Counted from the stretch's first letter, positions 33,584 through 43,129 are shown. The stretch: 53,216 bases of DNA from Bacillus sp. 7884-1 (GCF_002272245.1 NZ_NPDD01000019.1:1-53216), one strand, 5' to 3'. Notes: generated by a model not told the origin, from the letters alone. Program-made: numbers and translations.

Positions 33584-35311
33584 ATGGGGAAAACAAGGAA
33601 AATTCCGAGACATTTACAAAAATATGTGGTTGACCAGCAATATGAAAAATACACACCCATTGATCATGCTGTTTGGCGTTATGTGATGAGACAAAACCAT
33701 AACTACTTAAAGGATACTGCCCATCAAGCCTATGTTGGCGGGTTAAAGGCTTCAGGGATTTCCGTAGAGAAGATCCCCAATGTAATGGATATGAATAAAG
33801 CGTTAAAGCCCTTCGGCTGGGGAGCAGCGAATATTGATGGTTTTATACCAGGCGTTATTTTCTTCGACTTTCAAGCACATGGTATCCTGCCGATTGCCTC
33901 TGATATTCGTAAACTAGAAAACATTCAATATACACCGGCACCCGATATCATCCATGAAGCGGCTGGTCATGCACCGATCCTTTGTGAAGATAAATTCTCA
34001 GAGTATGTAAAGTTATTTGGTCAAATCGGATCTAAAGCGCTTGCTACAAGTGAGGAACATGAATTATTTGAAGCTGTTCGGACCTATTCGAATTTGTTAG
34101 AAAGTGGAAAAGCAACAAAAGCAGAAATCGATGCAGCGAAAGCTAATTTTGAAGAAAAACAAGCACAGGTAACCGAATTATCAGAAGCCGAACAGATATC
34201 GCGTTTATATTGGTGGACGGTTGAATACGGACTGATTGGAAGTGTCGACCAACCGCAAATTTATGGTGCAGGATTGTTATCTTCTGTATCTGAGGGAAGA
34301 AGTAGTTTAACAGATTCAGTTCAGAAAATTCCTTTTGACCTGCAAACGGTTATTGAAACTGGCTTTGATATTACCAAACCACAGCCACAGCTTTTTGTAT
34401 GTGACAACTTTGATCAATTAATACATGCTGTGAATGAATTTTCGGAAACCATGGCCTTTAAAGTTGGAGGAACTCGGGGCTTAGACAAAGCACTTCGTTC
34501 GAATCATACCGCAACAATTGAATATAGCTCGGGACTACAGCTGACGGGTACTTTACGAAATATATTAAAGGATGGAAATGGTGAAGCAATTTACATCCAA
34601 ACAGATGGTCCCTCAGCATTGGCATTTGACAATACTGAATTAAGCGGACACGGAAAAACGACACACCAGGATGGCTTTGGTGCTCCAATTGGGCTAATCG
34701 TAAACATGATAAAACCTCTTGAGAAGCTTACGGATGCAGAGCTTAAAGAAATTGGAATGGAGATTGGTAAAGTTTGTACCCTTGAATATGAAAGTGGAGT
34801 TAAGTTAGTGGGGACTCCAGTACAATGGATTCGAAAAGATGACAATCTCCTGCTCATCTCTTTAAGAGATTGTACGGTTTCATTTGCTCATCAAACTTTA
34901 TTCCAACCCGATTGGGGTACGTACGATTTGGCAATTGGAGAGAAAATTTCTTCTGTTTTTGCTGGAGCAGCGGATTCAGAGCAATTTTATGCGGATTTGG
35001 AAGAAGTAGAGACGAAATCGCTGGCTAAAAGAGAATTATCTCAGTTGGAACAATTGTATGGGAAAGTTAGAAATATCCGTGATAATGCTGATCCTGACAT
35101 TGAAGTTGTTTTAACAGAAGTGATTGAAAAATTAACAACAGATTATAAGGAAGATTGGTTATTAAGGATTGAGGTAATAGAGTTGTTGGAGAAAAATAAT
35201 CTGTTGCCGGAAAAACAGTTATTGCTCAAAACACAGCTTGAAGAGATAAAGCTCTTACACGACGAGTTTCCTGTATTAATCGAAAGAGGTCTTTTGTTAG
35301 CTATGTCATGA
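33584..35311 (+). CDS. phhA: Phenylalanine 4-monooxygenase, long form
   Basis: Pterin-dependent, iron-containing hydroxylase converting phenylalanine to tyrosine. The catalytic core lies in about residues 1-290, with the iron ligands in PDIIHEAAGHAP and a later glutamate in the YWWTVEYGL region. The protein has 575 aa, roughly twice a minimal bacterial enzyme (about 260-300 aa): residues 300-470 form a beta-rich extension (IEYSSGLQLTGTLRN, then CTLEYESGVKLVGTP, which look like two related repeats) and the last 100 are helical. Long forms exist in Bacillaceae; the role of the extension is unknown to me. Ribosome binding site GAGGGAGAGG. Confidence 0.92.
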   Translation: MGKTRKIPRHLQKYVVDQQYEKYTPIDHAVWRYVMRQNHNYLKDTAHQAYVGGLKASGISVEKIPNVMDMNKALKPFGWGAANIDGFIPGVIFFDFQAHGILPIASDIRKLENIQYTPAPDIIHEAAGHAPILCEDKFSEYVKLFGQIGSKALATSEEHELFEAVRTYSNLLESGKATKAEIDAAKANFEEKQAQVTELSEAEQISRLYWWTVEYGLIGSVDQPQIYGAGLLSSVSEGRSSLTDSVQKIPFDLQTVIETGFDITKPQPQLFVCDNFDQLIHAVNEFSETMAFKVGGTRGLDKALRSNHTATIEYSSGLQLTGTLRNILKDGNGEAIYIQTDGPSALAFDNTELSGHGKTTHQDGFGAPIGLIVNMIKPLEKLTDAELKEIGMEIGKVCTLEYESGVKLVGTPVQWIRKDDNLLLISLRDCTVSFAHQTLFQPDWGTYDLAIGEKISSVFAGAADSEQFYADLEEVETKSLAKRELSQLEQLYGKVRNIRDNADPDIEVVLTEVIEKLTTDYKEDWLLRIEVIELLEKNNLLPEKQLLLKTQLEEIKLLHDEFPVLIERGLLLAMS

Positions 35312-35323
35312 ATCTAATAAAGG

Positions 35324-35376
35324 TTAACAACAATCCGCCCATTGTATATATTTGTTATAAGTAAATCGATGGGCGG
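35324..35376 (+). promoter_or_regulatory. Promoter with inverted repeat ahead of the patatin bicistron
   Basis: TTAACA (35324-35329), 17-base spacer, TATATT (35347-35352). CCGCCCAT (35335-35342) and ATGGGCGG (35369-35376) form an inverted repeat that brackets the -10 and start region; there is no T run, so it is an operator candidate and not a terminator. Confidence 0.5.
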
Positions 35377-35383
35377 TAATTCT

Positions 35384-35554
35384 TTGGAAGATGGGGGCTG
35401 GATTCAAGCTGTCGGATCAGTGATTTCAGCGATTGCCCAAACAAAGGAAACAATAAATGCTAGCAAGAAGAAATATAAAAGATTACACGTGATAAGCGAA
35501 GTGAAGGAAGGGCAAACTGTAGTAAAAAGAAGGTTAAATTTAGGTGAAATGTAA
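35384..35554 (+). CDS. Small protein upstream of and coupled to the patatin gene
   Basis: A 56-aa frame whose TAA shares one base with the patatin ATG (TAATG), so the two are translationally coupled. The N-terminal half is helical and mildly amphipathic (WIQAVGSVISAIAQTKETI), the C-terminal half is basic and beta-like (LHVISEVKEGQTVVKRRLNL). The TTG at 35384 has GGGCGG eight bases upstream and allows a leader after the promoter; ATG 35369 would start almost at the transcript end. I do not recognise a family. It may regulate or target the lipase (inference). Confidence 0.55.
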   Translation: MEDGGWIQAVGSVISAIAQTKETINASKKKYKRLHVISEVKEGQTVVKRRLNLGEM

Positions 35555-36459
35555 TGAAATTACTATGTATAGATGGCGGTGGAATTCGAGGTATTTTTGC
35601 TATAGCCATTTTACAAGAATTAGAAGAAGAAGTGGGTCATCCTGTTGGAGAACTGTTTGATGTAGTGGCTGGTACAAGTACTGGGGCAATAATCGCCGCT
35701 TCTGTTTCGCTAAATAAAAACATGAAGGAAGTATATGAAAGTTACAAGTACTATGGTGAAAAGATTTTTACTAGACAGGCAAAGGTTGGGCTTTTTAAAA
35801 GTGTCTATAGTGACCGATCACTAAGACACCTTTTAAAAAAAGCATTTGGTGAAGTGGAAATGGAGGATATTCCCAAACCACTTCTTATTCCAGCAGTGGA
35901 CATTACTCATGGAAAACCGTTTATTCACCGCTCAAACTATGGTCATCCTGAAAGTGAAGATTTATCGATTAAACTTTGGGATGCTGTCCTTTCATCCTGC
36001 TCAGCACCTGTTTATTTTCCTCCAAACAAAATAGGTGATCAATATTTATCCATTGATGGCGGACTTTGGGCGAATAACCCTTCATTGGTTTGCGTGACAG
36101 AGGCCATTCATTTTTTCAATAAAAGTATGGAAGAAATCAACATCCTATCAATTGGCACAGGACTGCAGAACATAGATTTTACAAACGACAAGGAAAAGTA
36201 CTGGGGAATTAATAAATGGCTTCCATTTCATTTTCCTTCCATGAAAGTAACACCCAAACTCCTTGATTTAGCTCTTCATCTATCTTCGGAATCAGTTTCT
36301 TATCATTGTCAGCTGCTGCTTAAGGATCATTACCTGCGTATCAATGAGGATTTAGGTGAGGAAGTTCCGTTTGATGAAGTAAAGTATATGGACGAACTGA
36401 GTGAATTAGGAAGAAGTGTTTTTCAAAAGCAGAAAGATGAAATCCTTTCGTTTATATGA
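35554..36459 (+). CDS. Patatin-like phospholipase
   Basis: A 301-aa lipid acyl hydrolase with the Ser-Asp dyad of patatins: oxyanion motif DGGGIRG (about 6-12), nucleophile serine in AGTSTGAI (about 41-48) and the aspartate in SIDGGLWANNP. The form is close to CapV-type phospholipases found in CBASS phage defence, but no cyclase gene lies nearby. Ribosome binding site TAGGTGA lies inside the upstream small gene. The function could be membrane remodelling or defence; the sequence does not decide. Confidence 0.87.
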   Translation: MKLLCIDGGGIRGIFAIAILQELEEEVGHPVGELFDVVAGTSTGAIIAASVSLNKNMKEVYESYKYYGEKIFTRQAKVGLFKSVYSDRSLRHLLKKAFGEVEMEDIPKPLLIPAVDITHGKPFIHRSNYGHPESEDLSIKLWDAVLSSCSAPVYFPPNKIGDQYLSIDGGLWANNPSLVCVTEAIHFFNKSMEEINILSIGTGLQNIDFTNDKEKYWGINKWLPFHFPSMKVTPKLLDLALHLSSESVSYHCQLLLKDHYLRINEDLGEEVPFDEVKYMDELSELGRSVFQKQKDEILSFI

Positions 36460-36464
36460 AGGTA

Positions 36465-36509
36465 ACAAACAAAACTAGGCACTAAGAGAAGTGCGAGTTT
36501 TTGTTTTGT
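36465..36509 (+). terminator. Possible terminator after the patatin gene
   Basis: CAAAACT and AGTTTTTG outer arms with an inner GCACT / AGTGC stem; T-rich right arm. Confidence 0.5.
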
Positions 36510-36579
36510 CCTAGACATTTTTTTACCAATCCTATAATTTTAAGGATTTGAACCCATACTATTTCATGAGGTGAAGAGC

Positions 36580-37764
36580 ATGTATAAACTGTTGTCTCAT
36601 AATGATCTAGATGGTGTTGGGTGTGGAATATTAGCAAAACTTGCATTTGGGGAAGATGTGAAGGTTCGCTACAATTCCATTTCTGGTTTAAATCGTGAAG
36701 TTGAGTGGTTTCTAGAAAATGACGATAAGAATACATTTTTGTTGATTACAGATTTGTCAGTAAATGAAAAAAATGAACATAGACTAGATAAGTTTTACCA
36801 AAATGGGGGAAAAGTGCAGCTAGTTGATCACCATAAAACAGCACTGCATTATAATGACTATCCATGGGGGCATGTAGTTGTAGAGGACGAGGAAGGGAAA
36901 TTAACTTCAGCAACCTCACTTTTGTATGACTATCTAATTTCTCATCAGCACATTGAGGCGTCAGACGTCATAACTGAATTTGTCGAGTTGGTTAGACAAT
37001 ATGATACGTGGGAGTGGGAAAAAAATGAAAATCACGACGCCCAACGTTTGAATGCTTTATTTTTCCTTGTCTCAATTGACGAATTTGAAGAAAAAATGAT
37101 CACACGACTTCAGACAAGCGAACATTTTCAATTTGACGAGTTTGAAAAGAAAATATTAGATATGGAAGAAGATAAAATTGACCGCTATATTCGTAGGAAA
37201 AGGAGGGAGCTGGTTCAGACTGAAATAGATGGGCTTTTTGCAGGTGTGGTTTACGCAGAATCCTATCACTCAGAGCTAGGGAATGAACTGGGGAAAGAAT
37301 ATCCTCATCTTGATTACATAGCGATATTAAATATTGGCGGCAAACGAATGGGTTTTCGAACTATACACGATCATGTGGATGTTTCCGCTGTGGCAGGGCA
37401 ATATGGAGGAGGCGGGCATGCAAAGGCATCGGGATGCTCATTAACTGAAGAAGCCTATAAAAACTTTGTGACTGAAACCTTTCATTTGGAACCAGTTCCC
37501 GAAGATGCAAGACGAAATCGATATAATCTAAAAGGCTCCTCTTTTGGCACTCTGTATAAAAACAGAAGGGAAGATATCTATCTTATCTACCAGGTAAATG
37601 ACCAAGAGTGGGCAATTGAACGAAATGATAATAGATTAGAGCAAACCTTTCTAAATTTTGAAGACGGGGAAAGTTACTTAAAAAGAAATTTTGAAGTCTG
37701 GCTCGTAAAAGACGATGATTTTGTTAAGTACCTTATGAAAGAGGTAAGAGAAAATAAGAACTAA
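36580..37764 (+). CDS. DHH-family phosphoesterase
   Basis: A 394-aa protein with the DHH motif set: SHNDLDGVGCG (residues 5-15), an aspartate in LITDLSVN, DHHKTA near residue 85 and the C-terminal DHHA1 glycine motif GGGGHAKASGC. Family members are exonucleases of short oligonucleotides or cyclic-dinucleotide and pAp phosphatases (NrnA/GdpP relatives). The long C-terminal tail after DHHA1 (about 90 residues) is not typical of NrnA. ATG 36580 follows GAGGTGA; an in-frame GTG at 36571 lies in the ribosome binding site. Substrate not clear from sequence. Confidence 0.85.
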   Translation: MYKLLSHNDLDGVGCGILAKLAFGEDVKVRYNSISGLNREVEWFLENDDKNTFLLITDLSVNEKNEHRLDKFYQNGGKVQLVDHHKTALHYNDYPWGHVVVEDEEGKLTSATSLLYDYLISHQHIEASDVITEFVELVRQYDTWEWEKNENHDAQRLNALFFLVSIDEFEEKMITRLQTSEHFQFDEFEKKILDMEEDKIDRYIRRKRRELVQTEIDGLFAGVVYAESYHSELGNELGKEYPHLDYIAILNIGGKRMGFRTIHDHVDVSAVAGQYGGGGHAKASGCSLTEEAYKNFVTETFHLEPVPEDARRNRYNLKGSSFGTLYKNRREDIYLIYQVNDQEWAIERNDNRLEQTFLNFEDGESYLKRNFEVWLVKDDDFVKYLMKEVRENKN

Positions 37765-37802
37765 AAAACCCGCCATAGAACAATTGTTCTATGGCGGGTT
37801 TT
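37765..37802. terminator. Bidirectional terminator, 38-bp perfect palindrome
   Basis: AAAACCCGCCATAGAACA and its exact complement meet at AATT, with A and T ends on both sides. It serves the DHH gene and the convergent CMD gene. Confidence 0.92.
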
Positions 37803-37813
37803 AATAAGGAATA

Positions 37814-38209
37814 TTATTGTTTCAGTTGATTTAAATCCTCTATGCATTCCTGAACAAGCGTAACCGCCTGACTCATAGCTGCTCCGCCGCCAAATGCCGC
37901 CGTTACGCCAACAGCTTCAAGAATTTCTTGTTCTGAACAGCCTTGATCAAGACAACCCTTTGTATGGTAGATGATACAATATTCATCCTGAGTATATAGG
38001 CTAATGCCTAATGCAATTAATTGTTTTTCACGCTGTGATAAAGCACCCTCCTTAAAGCATTCTTCTGTAAAGGCATTGAAGTGCTTAGCAAATTCAGGCA
38101 TTTTTTGAGTAAAGACACCTAAGCCCGCTTTATACTCGTGTAGGGCTGCTTCAGTACTATTTCTAGCTTCAAATTCCATTTCATGTTCAGCTCCATTTCT
38201 AAATTTCAT
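37814..38209 (-). CDS. Carboxymuconolactone decarboxylase (CMD) family protein
   Basis: A 131-aa AhpD-like protein. The motif [16 protein letters not shown] has a single active cysteine followed by histidine three residues on, instead of the CxxC of AhpD. The rest ([41 protein letters not shown]) matches CMD proteins of the YdfG type. The start is uncertain: in-frame ATG codons lie at 38236, 38209 and 38179, none with a strong ribosome binding site; I list the middle one. Possible peroxidase or decarboxylase role, not established. Confidence 0.78.
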   Translation of the reverse strand: MKFRNGAEHEMEFEARNSTEAALHEYKAGLGVFTQKMPEFAKHFNAFTEECFKEGALSQREKQLIALGISLYTQDEYCIIYHTKGCLDQGCSEQEILEAVGVTAAFGGGAAMSQAVTLVQECIEDLNQLKQ

Positions 38210-38254
38210 GAATCCAAAATTAGTATGAGCAAACAAAGAATGGATTAACCAACA

Positions 38255-39094
38255 TTAATAGTGGTTGTGATAGTTTTTGAAATAGGCTGTTAAAGAGCAA
38301 GGGGGTCTTTCCATTTCTGGCACAAAGGCACTTAGTTTCGTTAAAAAATAACAGGACTCAGGAAAATGGTGCTCTAAGAACCGGAGCGTTGTCGCATTTA
38401 AAACCTCTTTTCCTTTATATAGCTTAATAACATGTTCCACTAATTGGTTAAATGCAAGCACTGTTCCACTAACTTCACGTGCAAAGGCGATTTGAATAGG
38501 AAAATGAGGAGGCATAAACCGTAAATACCCTTTTATCGCGTCATTTTTTAACATATGCGCAGAAAAAAGTTTACTCAGTGTGTCAACTTTTTCTTTCAGT
38601 ATTAGTTCAATGCCATCAAGAGCTCGATTTAATAATGCAGCATGGCCAATCTGATCTTCTAACCATAGGTCTAATAAATCTACTAGCGGCAGGGGAGGAT
38701 AATCTGTTCCATTCATGTAGTAATGCAGAATCCTTAGATATTCACCGTTTTCATTTAATGTTCCGTTAAAATAAGTTGGGGTAATGTTAATAAGTATTTT
38801 ATTATTTAATTGTAAGTTAAGGATTTTTCCTTCGAACCGGTAATAATCATAGGAAACCTGAGCAGAAAACTTTGAAAATTCAACAAAGGAATGAGAATTT
38901 ACATTACTTGCTTTTGGAATTTGCTCAAGTCGGTTTCTTACTTCAGAAAATCTACCTATATAGGCTACGGCTTCTTCCACAAGGTTTACCTCAATTGGTG
39001 ATAAATAATCCCTAACAAAAATGGAATGATCTAAAAGTATATTTACCCAAAAATAATGCTCTTCCCAAGGAGTAAATGGATTTAGGTTTTTCAC
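38255..39094 (-). CDS. DUF2935 protein
   Basis: A 279-aa protein with the DUF2935 signature WEEHYFWVNILLDHSIFV at the start and a second similar helix block later (LWLEDQIGHAALLNRAL). Both halves hold histidines and acidic residues at helical spacing, as in four-helix metal-binding proteins. Function is not known to me. Ribosome binding site GGAGGTT. It diverges from the germination operon; the 18-base gap to the CMD gene downstream suggests shared transcription. Confidence 0.82.
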   Translation of the reverse strand: MKNLNPFTPWEEHYFWVNILLDHSIFVRDYLSPIEVNLVEEAVAYIGRFSEVRNRLEQIPKASNVNSHSFVEFSKFSAQVSYDYYRFEGKILNLQLNNKILINITPTYFNGTLNENGEYLRILHYYMNGTDYPPLPLVDLLDLWLEDQIGHAALLNRALDGIELILKEKVDTLSKLFSAHMLKNDAIKGYLRFMPPHFPIQIAFAREVSGTVLAFNQLVEHVIKLYKGKEVLNATTLRFLEHHFPESCYFLTKLSAFVPEMERPPCSLTAYFKNYHNHY

Positions 39095-39213
39095 CGATAA
39101 CCTCCTGTATTTAAGTTCTTTATTCCTTATATAAGTTATTAGGATAATTTCTAATAAATGAATAAATTACCATTGTTAGCAAAAAATAAAAGAAAAAGAT
39201 GGGGCGGATGCGA

Positions 39214-40650
39214 ATGCGAAAAGATCGCAATCGCTTTTTGAAGGATATCAAACTACATAAAGAAAAAAAAATTTTTGATGCGCAAATAGAACCAAATTTG
39301 GCTAGAGAATCAATTCTACAGCAATTTATAAGCAATTTTACTATTAGTTCTGATTTAAGTGTCACAGAGTTCCCACACCTAACAGTAAAATTATATTACT
39401 TTAGCTATCTCATTAATAAGGATCACTATGAACAATTTTTATCAAACATTAGAAATATCACTCCAGAAAAATTACAGTCCTTTTTGAACCATTCTGAGTT
39501 TAAAGTATTGTCAGATATGAGTAGTGTTGAAGAAGCAATTTTATCTGGAAGTGCTATTTTATTCACAGAAAAACAAGCATATGATCTTCCTTTTAAAGAG
39601 GGAAAGGGTCGTTCAATTGCTCCATCTGAAACGGAAACGGTCATTCTAGGTGCACATGATTCATTTGTTGAATCGATTGATGTAAATTTATCTCTTATTC
39701 GTAAGAGAGTGATGAGTTCACAACTTAAGACAATCAAATTACACGTAGGAAATAAGGCAAAGAGGACGGTTTATTTACTTTATATCGAAGGTGTAGCATC
39801 AGAGACAGATATAGAAGAAATTAAAAAACGAATTCTTTCAATAAAAAACGATGCAATTGTCGATACGAATATGCTCGTTCAATATATTGATGAACATCCT
39901 AATTCACCATTTCCACAATTTTATACAACAGAGAGACCAGACGTCATTGCATATAAAATGTTTGATGGAAAAGTTGTAGGGTTAATGGATAACAGTCCAT
40001 TTGCTTTTTGTACACCAGTCAGTTTTTTTGATTTTATGGATTCGATGGATGATTTCGGGCAAAGATGGATTGTCAGTACTTTTATTAAGGTTACACGGTA
40101 TATTGCCATTTTAGTTACCCTGATATTTACGGCCTTTTATGTAGCGGTTACAACTTATCACTATGAAATGATTCCGCAGGCATTACTTCCGACATTGCTG
40201 GAGTCGCGAAGTAAAGTTCCGTTTCCACCTGTGATTGAAGCACTTTTTTTAGAATTCCTGTTAGAGCTTTTGAGAGAAGCTGGTGCTAGGCTCCCTACAA
40301 AAGTTGGACAGACAATCGGTATTGTTGGCGGTATTGTAATCGGGCAGGCAGCTGTGCAGGCAGGGATTACCAGTAATATCCTTATTATTGTAGTGGCGGC
40401 TTCTGCCATCGCGTCATTTGTAGTACCTAGTTATTTATTAAGTTCATCGATTAGAATTGTTCGTTTTGGATTTATTATACTTTCAGGATTTTGGGGTAAT
40501 CTTGGGATTATTTTTGGTATGGGGATCTTGATTATCCATCTAAGCTGCCTGACCAATTTAAACTCTCCCTACCTATTACCGATATCGCCTATGTATCCTA
40601 AATTCTTTAAATACACATTGATAAGGGGTCCATTTAAGAAAAAAAGCTGA
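39214..40650 (+). CDS. Spore germinant receptor subunit A (GerA/GerKA family)
   Basis: A 478-aa GerAA-type protein: a soluble N-terminal domain to about residue 280 and a membrane domain with five to six helices including the EALFLEFLLELLREAGARLP motif. With the next two genes it forms the GerABC receptor in the spore inner membrane that recognises nutrient germinants. ATG codons at 39199, 39208 and 39214 are in frame; GGGGCGG at 39201-39207 best fits 39214. No clear sigma-G promoter was found in the short upstream gap. Confidence 0.9.
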   Translation: MRKDRNRFLKDIKLHKEKKIFDAQIEPNLARESILQQFISNFTISSDLSVTEFPHLTVKLYYFSYLINKDHYEQFLSNIRNITPEKLQSFLNHSEFKVLSDMSSVEEAILSGSAILFTEKQAYDLPFKEGKGRSIAPSETETVILGAHDSFVESIDVNLSLIRKRVMSSQLKTIKLHVGNKAKRTVYLLYIEGVASETDIEEIKKRILSIKNDAIVDTNMLVQYIDEHPNSPFPQFYTTERPDVIAYKMFDGKVVGLMDNSPFAFCTPVSFFDFMDSMDDFGQRWIVSTFIKVTRYIAILVTLIFTAFYVAVTTYHYEMIPQALLPTLLESRSKVPFPPVIEALFLEFLLELLREAGARLPTKVGQTIGIVGGIVIGQAAVQAGITSNILIIVVAASAIASFVVPSYLLSSSIRIVRFGFIILSGFWGNLGIIFGMGILIIHLSCLTNLNSPYLLPISPMYPKFFKYTLIRGPFKKKS

Positions 40651-40665
40651 AAGGGGTTAACGATA

Positions 40666-41751
40666 ATGACAATGAAAGAAAAGTTATCGCCCTTTCAAGC
40701 TTCGATATTGATTTATTTAATCCAGTCTGGTGTTACATTATTTTCTTTACCCCGACTTGTTGCCGAAGCCTTTGGGACCAACGGCTGGATTGGACTTATC
40801 ATTATTTCTTTTATTGTAAATCTCAATCTTCTTCTAATTTGGCTCGTCTTTAAATTAAGTAAAGGGAAGTCAATGTTTGAAATCATAGCCATTTTTCCAA
40901 AATGGCTAACGCTTCCATTTTGTTTGTTTATTGCTATGATATGGATGCTTTTAGGAGTATTTGTCATGGTTAAGTTTTCAATGATCCTTAAAGTGTTGTT
41001 TTACCAAAATGTGTCCCTTATTTACTTCCTATCAATGGGTTTAATATTAACTTACTTGTTGTTAAAAAAAGAGCTCTATCAAATTGCAAAAGCAACGGTT
41101 GTTTTATTTTATTTCACCATTTGGACTGTTTTTTTATTAGCTTTCCACCTGCCAGAATTTAGCTTTGTGCGGCTTACACCATTTATTTTTAAAGGTGAAA
41201 CGGATATGTTGAATGGGGGGATGTCTATTTTTACAGCCCTTTTAGGCTATGAACTGTCCATTTTATTTATCCATATGATCGAGAGAAAACAATTAAAATC
41301 TCTTATAGCAGGAAATTCTATTACATCACTTATATATTTTGGAGTGACCTTCGTCAGTTTTGGTTTTTTCAGTTTTGAGCAGTTATTAAGGGAAATGTAC
41401 CCGGTAGTAACCTTGTTGGGGTATATATCTTTTCCTGTCCTTGAAAGGGTAGAAAATTTTACTTTTTCGATTTTTGGCTTAAAGGTGCTTATGACGACCG
41501 TCATGTACTTATGGGGTTCAAAAGAACTATTACAGTATCAGTTTAAAAAAATTAAATCAACCTTTCTTGTAATTGGGATTCTGATTATAGGTTTTTTCGT
41601 TTCCTTTATACCCAAGGTTTTAAAGGATGTTGATCAATGGTTAACTTATATTACTTATGCATGTACAGCGATTGCCTTTCTATTACCGATTATTTTATTG
41701 CTTACAGTATTCTTTACCAAAATGATGAACAGGAACACAGCCAATGAATAA
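40666..41751 (+). CDS. Spore germinant receptor subunit B (GerB, endospore germination permease)
   Basis: A 361-aa APC-fold membrane protein of about ten helices with the GerAB start LSPFQASILIYLIQSGVTLF. It forms the ligand-binding transporter-like subunit of the receptor. It begins 15 bases after subunit A (ribosome binding site AAAGGGG) and its end overlaps subunit C by 8 bases. Confidence 0.92.
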   Translation: MTMKEKLSPFQASILIYLIQSGVTLFSLPRLVAEAFGTNGWIGLIIISFIVNLNLLLIWLVFKLSKGKSMFEIIAIFPKWLTLPFCLFIAMIWMLLGVFVMVKFSMILKVLFYQNVSLIYFLSMGLILTYLLLKKELYQIAKATVVLFYFTIWTVFLLAFHLPEFSFVRLTPFIFKGETDMLNGGMSIFTALLGYELSILFIHMIERKQLKSLIAGNSITSLIYFGVTFVSFGFFSFEQLLREMYPVVTLLGYISFPVLERVENFTFSIFGLKVLMTTVMYLWGSKELLQYQFKKIKSTFLVIGILIIGFFVSFIPKVLKDVDQWLTYITYACTAIAFLLPIILLLTVFFTKMMNRNTANE

Positions 41752-42832
41752 GTTAATTATCATTATTTTCATTTTTTTACTTACAGGATGTGCGGAGCAA
41801 CGCATAATAGATGATTTAGCGCTGATAAACGCGGTAGGCTATGATCTTACGGATAATGAATCTAATCCCCTAAAATTAACGGTTACCTTTCCAATCATTA
41901 CAAAGGATGGAAAATATGATCGAAAAACGATTATTGTGGAAGGGAAATCAAGTAAAGAGGCGAGGGAAAAGGTAAGATTTAAGACTAATTTAAAATTAGA
42001 AAGCGGACAAGCTCGTGTTTCCTTGTTTGGCCAAGAATTATCTAAAAAGGGGATGTTGCCTTATTTACATTCCTTAGTTCGTGATGCAAGTATCGGTACA
42101 AGATTAAAGTTGGCTTTAGCCGAAGATGAAGCAAGTGATGTAATAATGCTGCAGATAAAAAACGAAGGCCAAAATGCTACATATCTAGAACAGTTTTTAA
42201 CAAAATTGAATAGAGAGAATTTTAGAACGAATTATAATATTTATCAATTTCTTAGAGACTACTATGATGACGGAATAGATCCAATCCTGCCGGTCTTTAA
42301 AGTTGAGAAAAATAATATTGCCTATAATGGCATTGGTTTATTCCACGAAGATAAACTTGTAGAAATACTTAAGCCCTCCGAAGCACGATATCTTTTCCTT
42401 TTTCGAGAAGAAATGCAAAAAGGTGTTTTTGTAGAACAAATCGATGTTGGCGAGGAAGGTAAAGCCTCAATCATGCTTAATTACGAACTAAAGAGTCACC
42501 ATATTGAAGTTCCCGTAACACGAAAGAAGGCAGCTATTTATATAGAATTAATAGGGGATGTTGTTGAATATACAGGTAAAGAGGACGTTTCCGATCCGAA
42601 AATTCAGAAGAAAATTGAAAATATCATTACTAAGAAAATTAATCAGGAAGGAAAAAAGCTGATAATAAAATTACAAAAACTCCAAGTGGATCCACTTGGA
42701 ATTAATCGATATGTCCGAAATAAAATGACATACAATCAATGGAAAGCTTTAGACCAGTATCAAGCCTACCAAGATATGGACATTAATCTCAAGGCAAATG
42801 TTATCTTAAACAGTTCTGGAAAGTGGAAGTAG
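41744..42832 (+). CDS. Spore germinant receptor subunit C (GerC lipoprotein)
   Basis: A 362-aa lipoprotein with a lipobox LLTGC (cysteine at about residue 17) followed by AEQRIIDDLALINAVGYDL, the typical GerAC start, and three-domain body. It anchors to the outer face of the spore inner membrane. It overlaps subunit B by 8 bases and ends at a terminator, completing a gerA-type tricistron. Confidence 0.92.
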   Translation: MNKLIIIIFIFLLTGCAEQRIIDDLALINAVGYDLTDNESNPLKLTVTFPIITKDGKYDRKTIIVEGKSSKEAREKVRFKTNLKLESGQARVSLFGQELSKKGMLPYLHSLVRDASIGTRLKLALAEDEASDVIMLQIKNEGQNATYLEQFLTKLNRENFRTNYNIYQFLRDYYDDGIDPILPVFKVEKNNIAYNGIGLFHEDKLVEILKPSEARYLFLFREEMQKGVFVEQIDVGEEGKASIMLNYELKSHHIEVPVTRKKAAIYIELIGDVVEYTGKEDVSDPKIQKKIENIITKKINQEGKKLIIKLQKLQVDPLGINRYVRNKMTYNQWKALDQYQAYQDMDINLKANVILNSSGKWK

Positions 42833-42846
42833 GGAGGGAATATAAA

Positions 42847-42879
42847 AATAATCCACCAAGAGAGTGGATTATTTTTTTT
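42847..42879. terminator. Terminator after the ger operon
   Basis: Stem AATAATCCAC / GTGGATTATT with a 7-base loop and eight T. The stop codon of the convergent DUF2533 gene lies inside it. Confidence 0.88.
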
Positions 42880-43129
42880 CTAAAGTGTTTACATATTCTC
42901 GAACCATCTCAACAGTAACATTTTTTCTAAGTGAAATGATTCGTAAATTGATTCTGTTCATTCTGTTAGTGATTTCATTAATTTTATCTGTTGTAAAAGG
43001 TTTGCCTTGTTTACATAATTCAACTGCTTCTTCAATATATTGTTCACGCAGTTCATCCAAAGCTTGAAACTCTTGAAAACTTTGATTTTGATTTTTCGCA
43101 TGTTTAATTAAGTCCTTATGTACACTCAT
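42869..43129 (-). CDS. DUF2533 protein (YpbS-like)
   Basis: An 86-aa helical protein starting MSVHKDLIKHAKNQNQSF; EAVELCKQGKPFTTDKIN and the tail VTVEMVREYVN are family hallmarks. The ATG at 43129 has the ribosome binding site GAGGAGTG; an upstream in-frame ATG has none. Found in Bacillus only as far as I know; function unknown. Monocistronic. Confidence 0.82.
   Translation of the reverse strand: MSVHKDLIKHAKNQNQSFQEFQALDELREQYIEEAVELCKQGKPFTTDKINEITNRMNRINLRIISLRKNVTVEMVREYVNTLEKK

Noticed and set aside
35554..36459. CBASS phage-defence locus around the patatin
   Set aside because: No CD-NTase, ubiquitin-like or peptidase genes next to it; only the small coupled frame.
39094..39214. Sigma-G promoter for the ger operon
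   Set aside because: A TGAATA at 39159 could be a -35, but there is no CATACTA-like -10 at the right distance.
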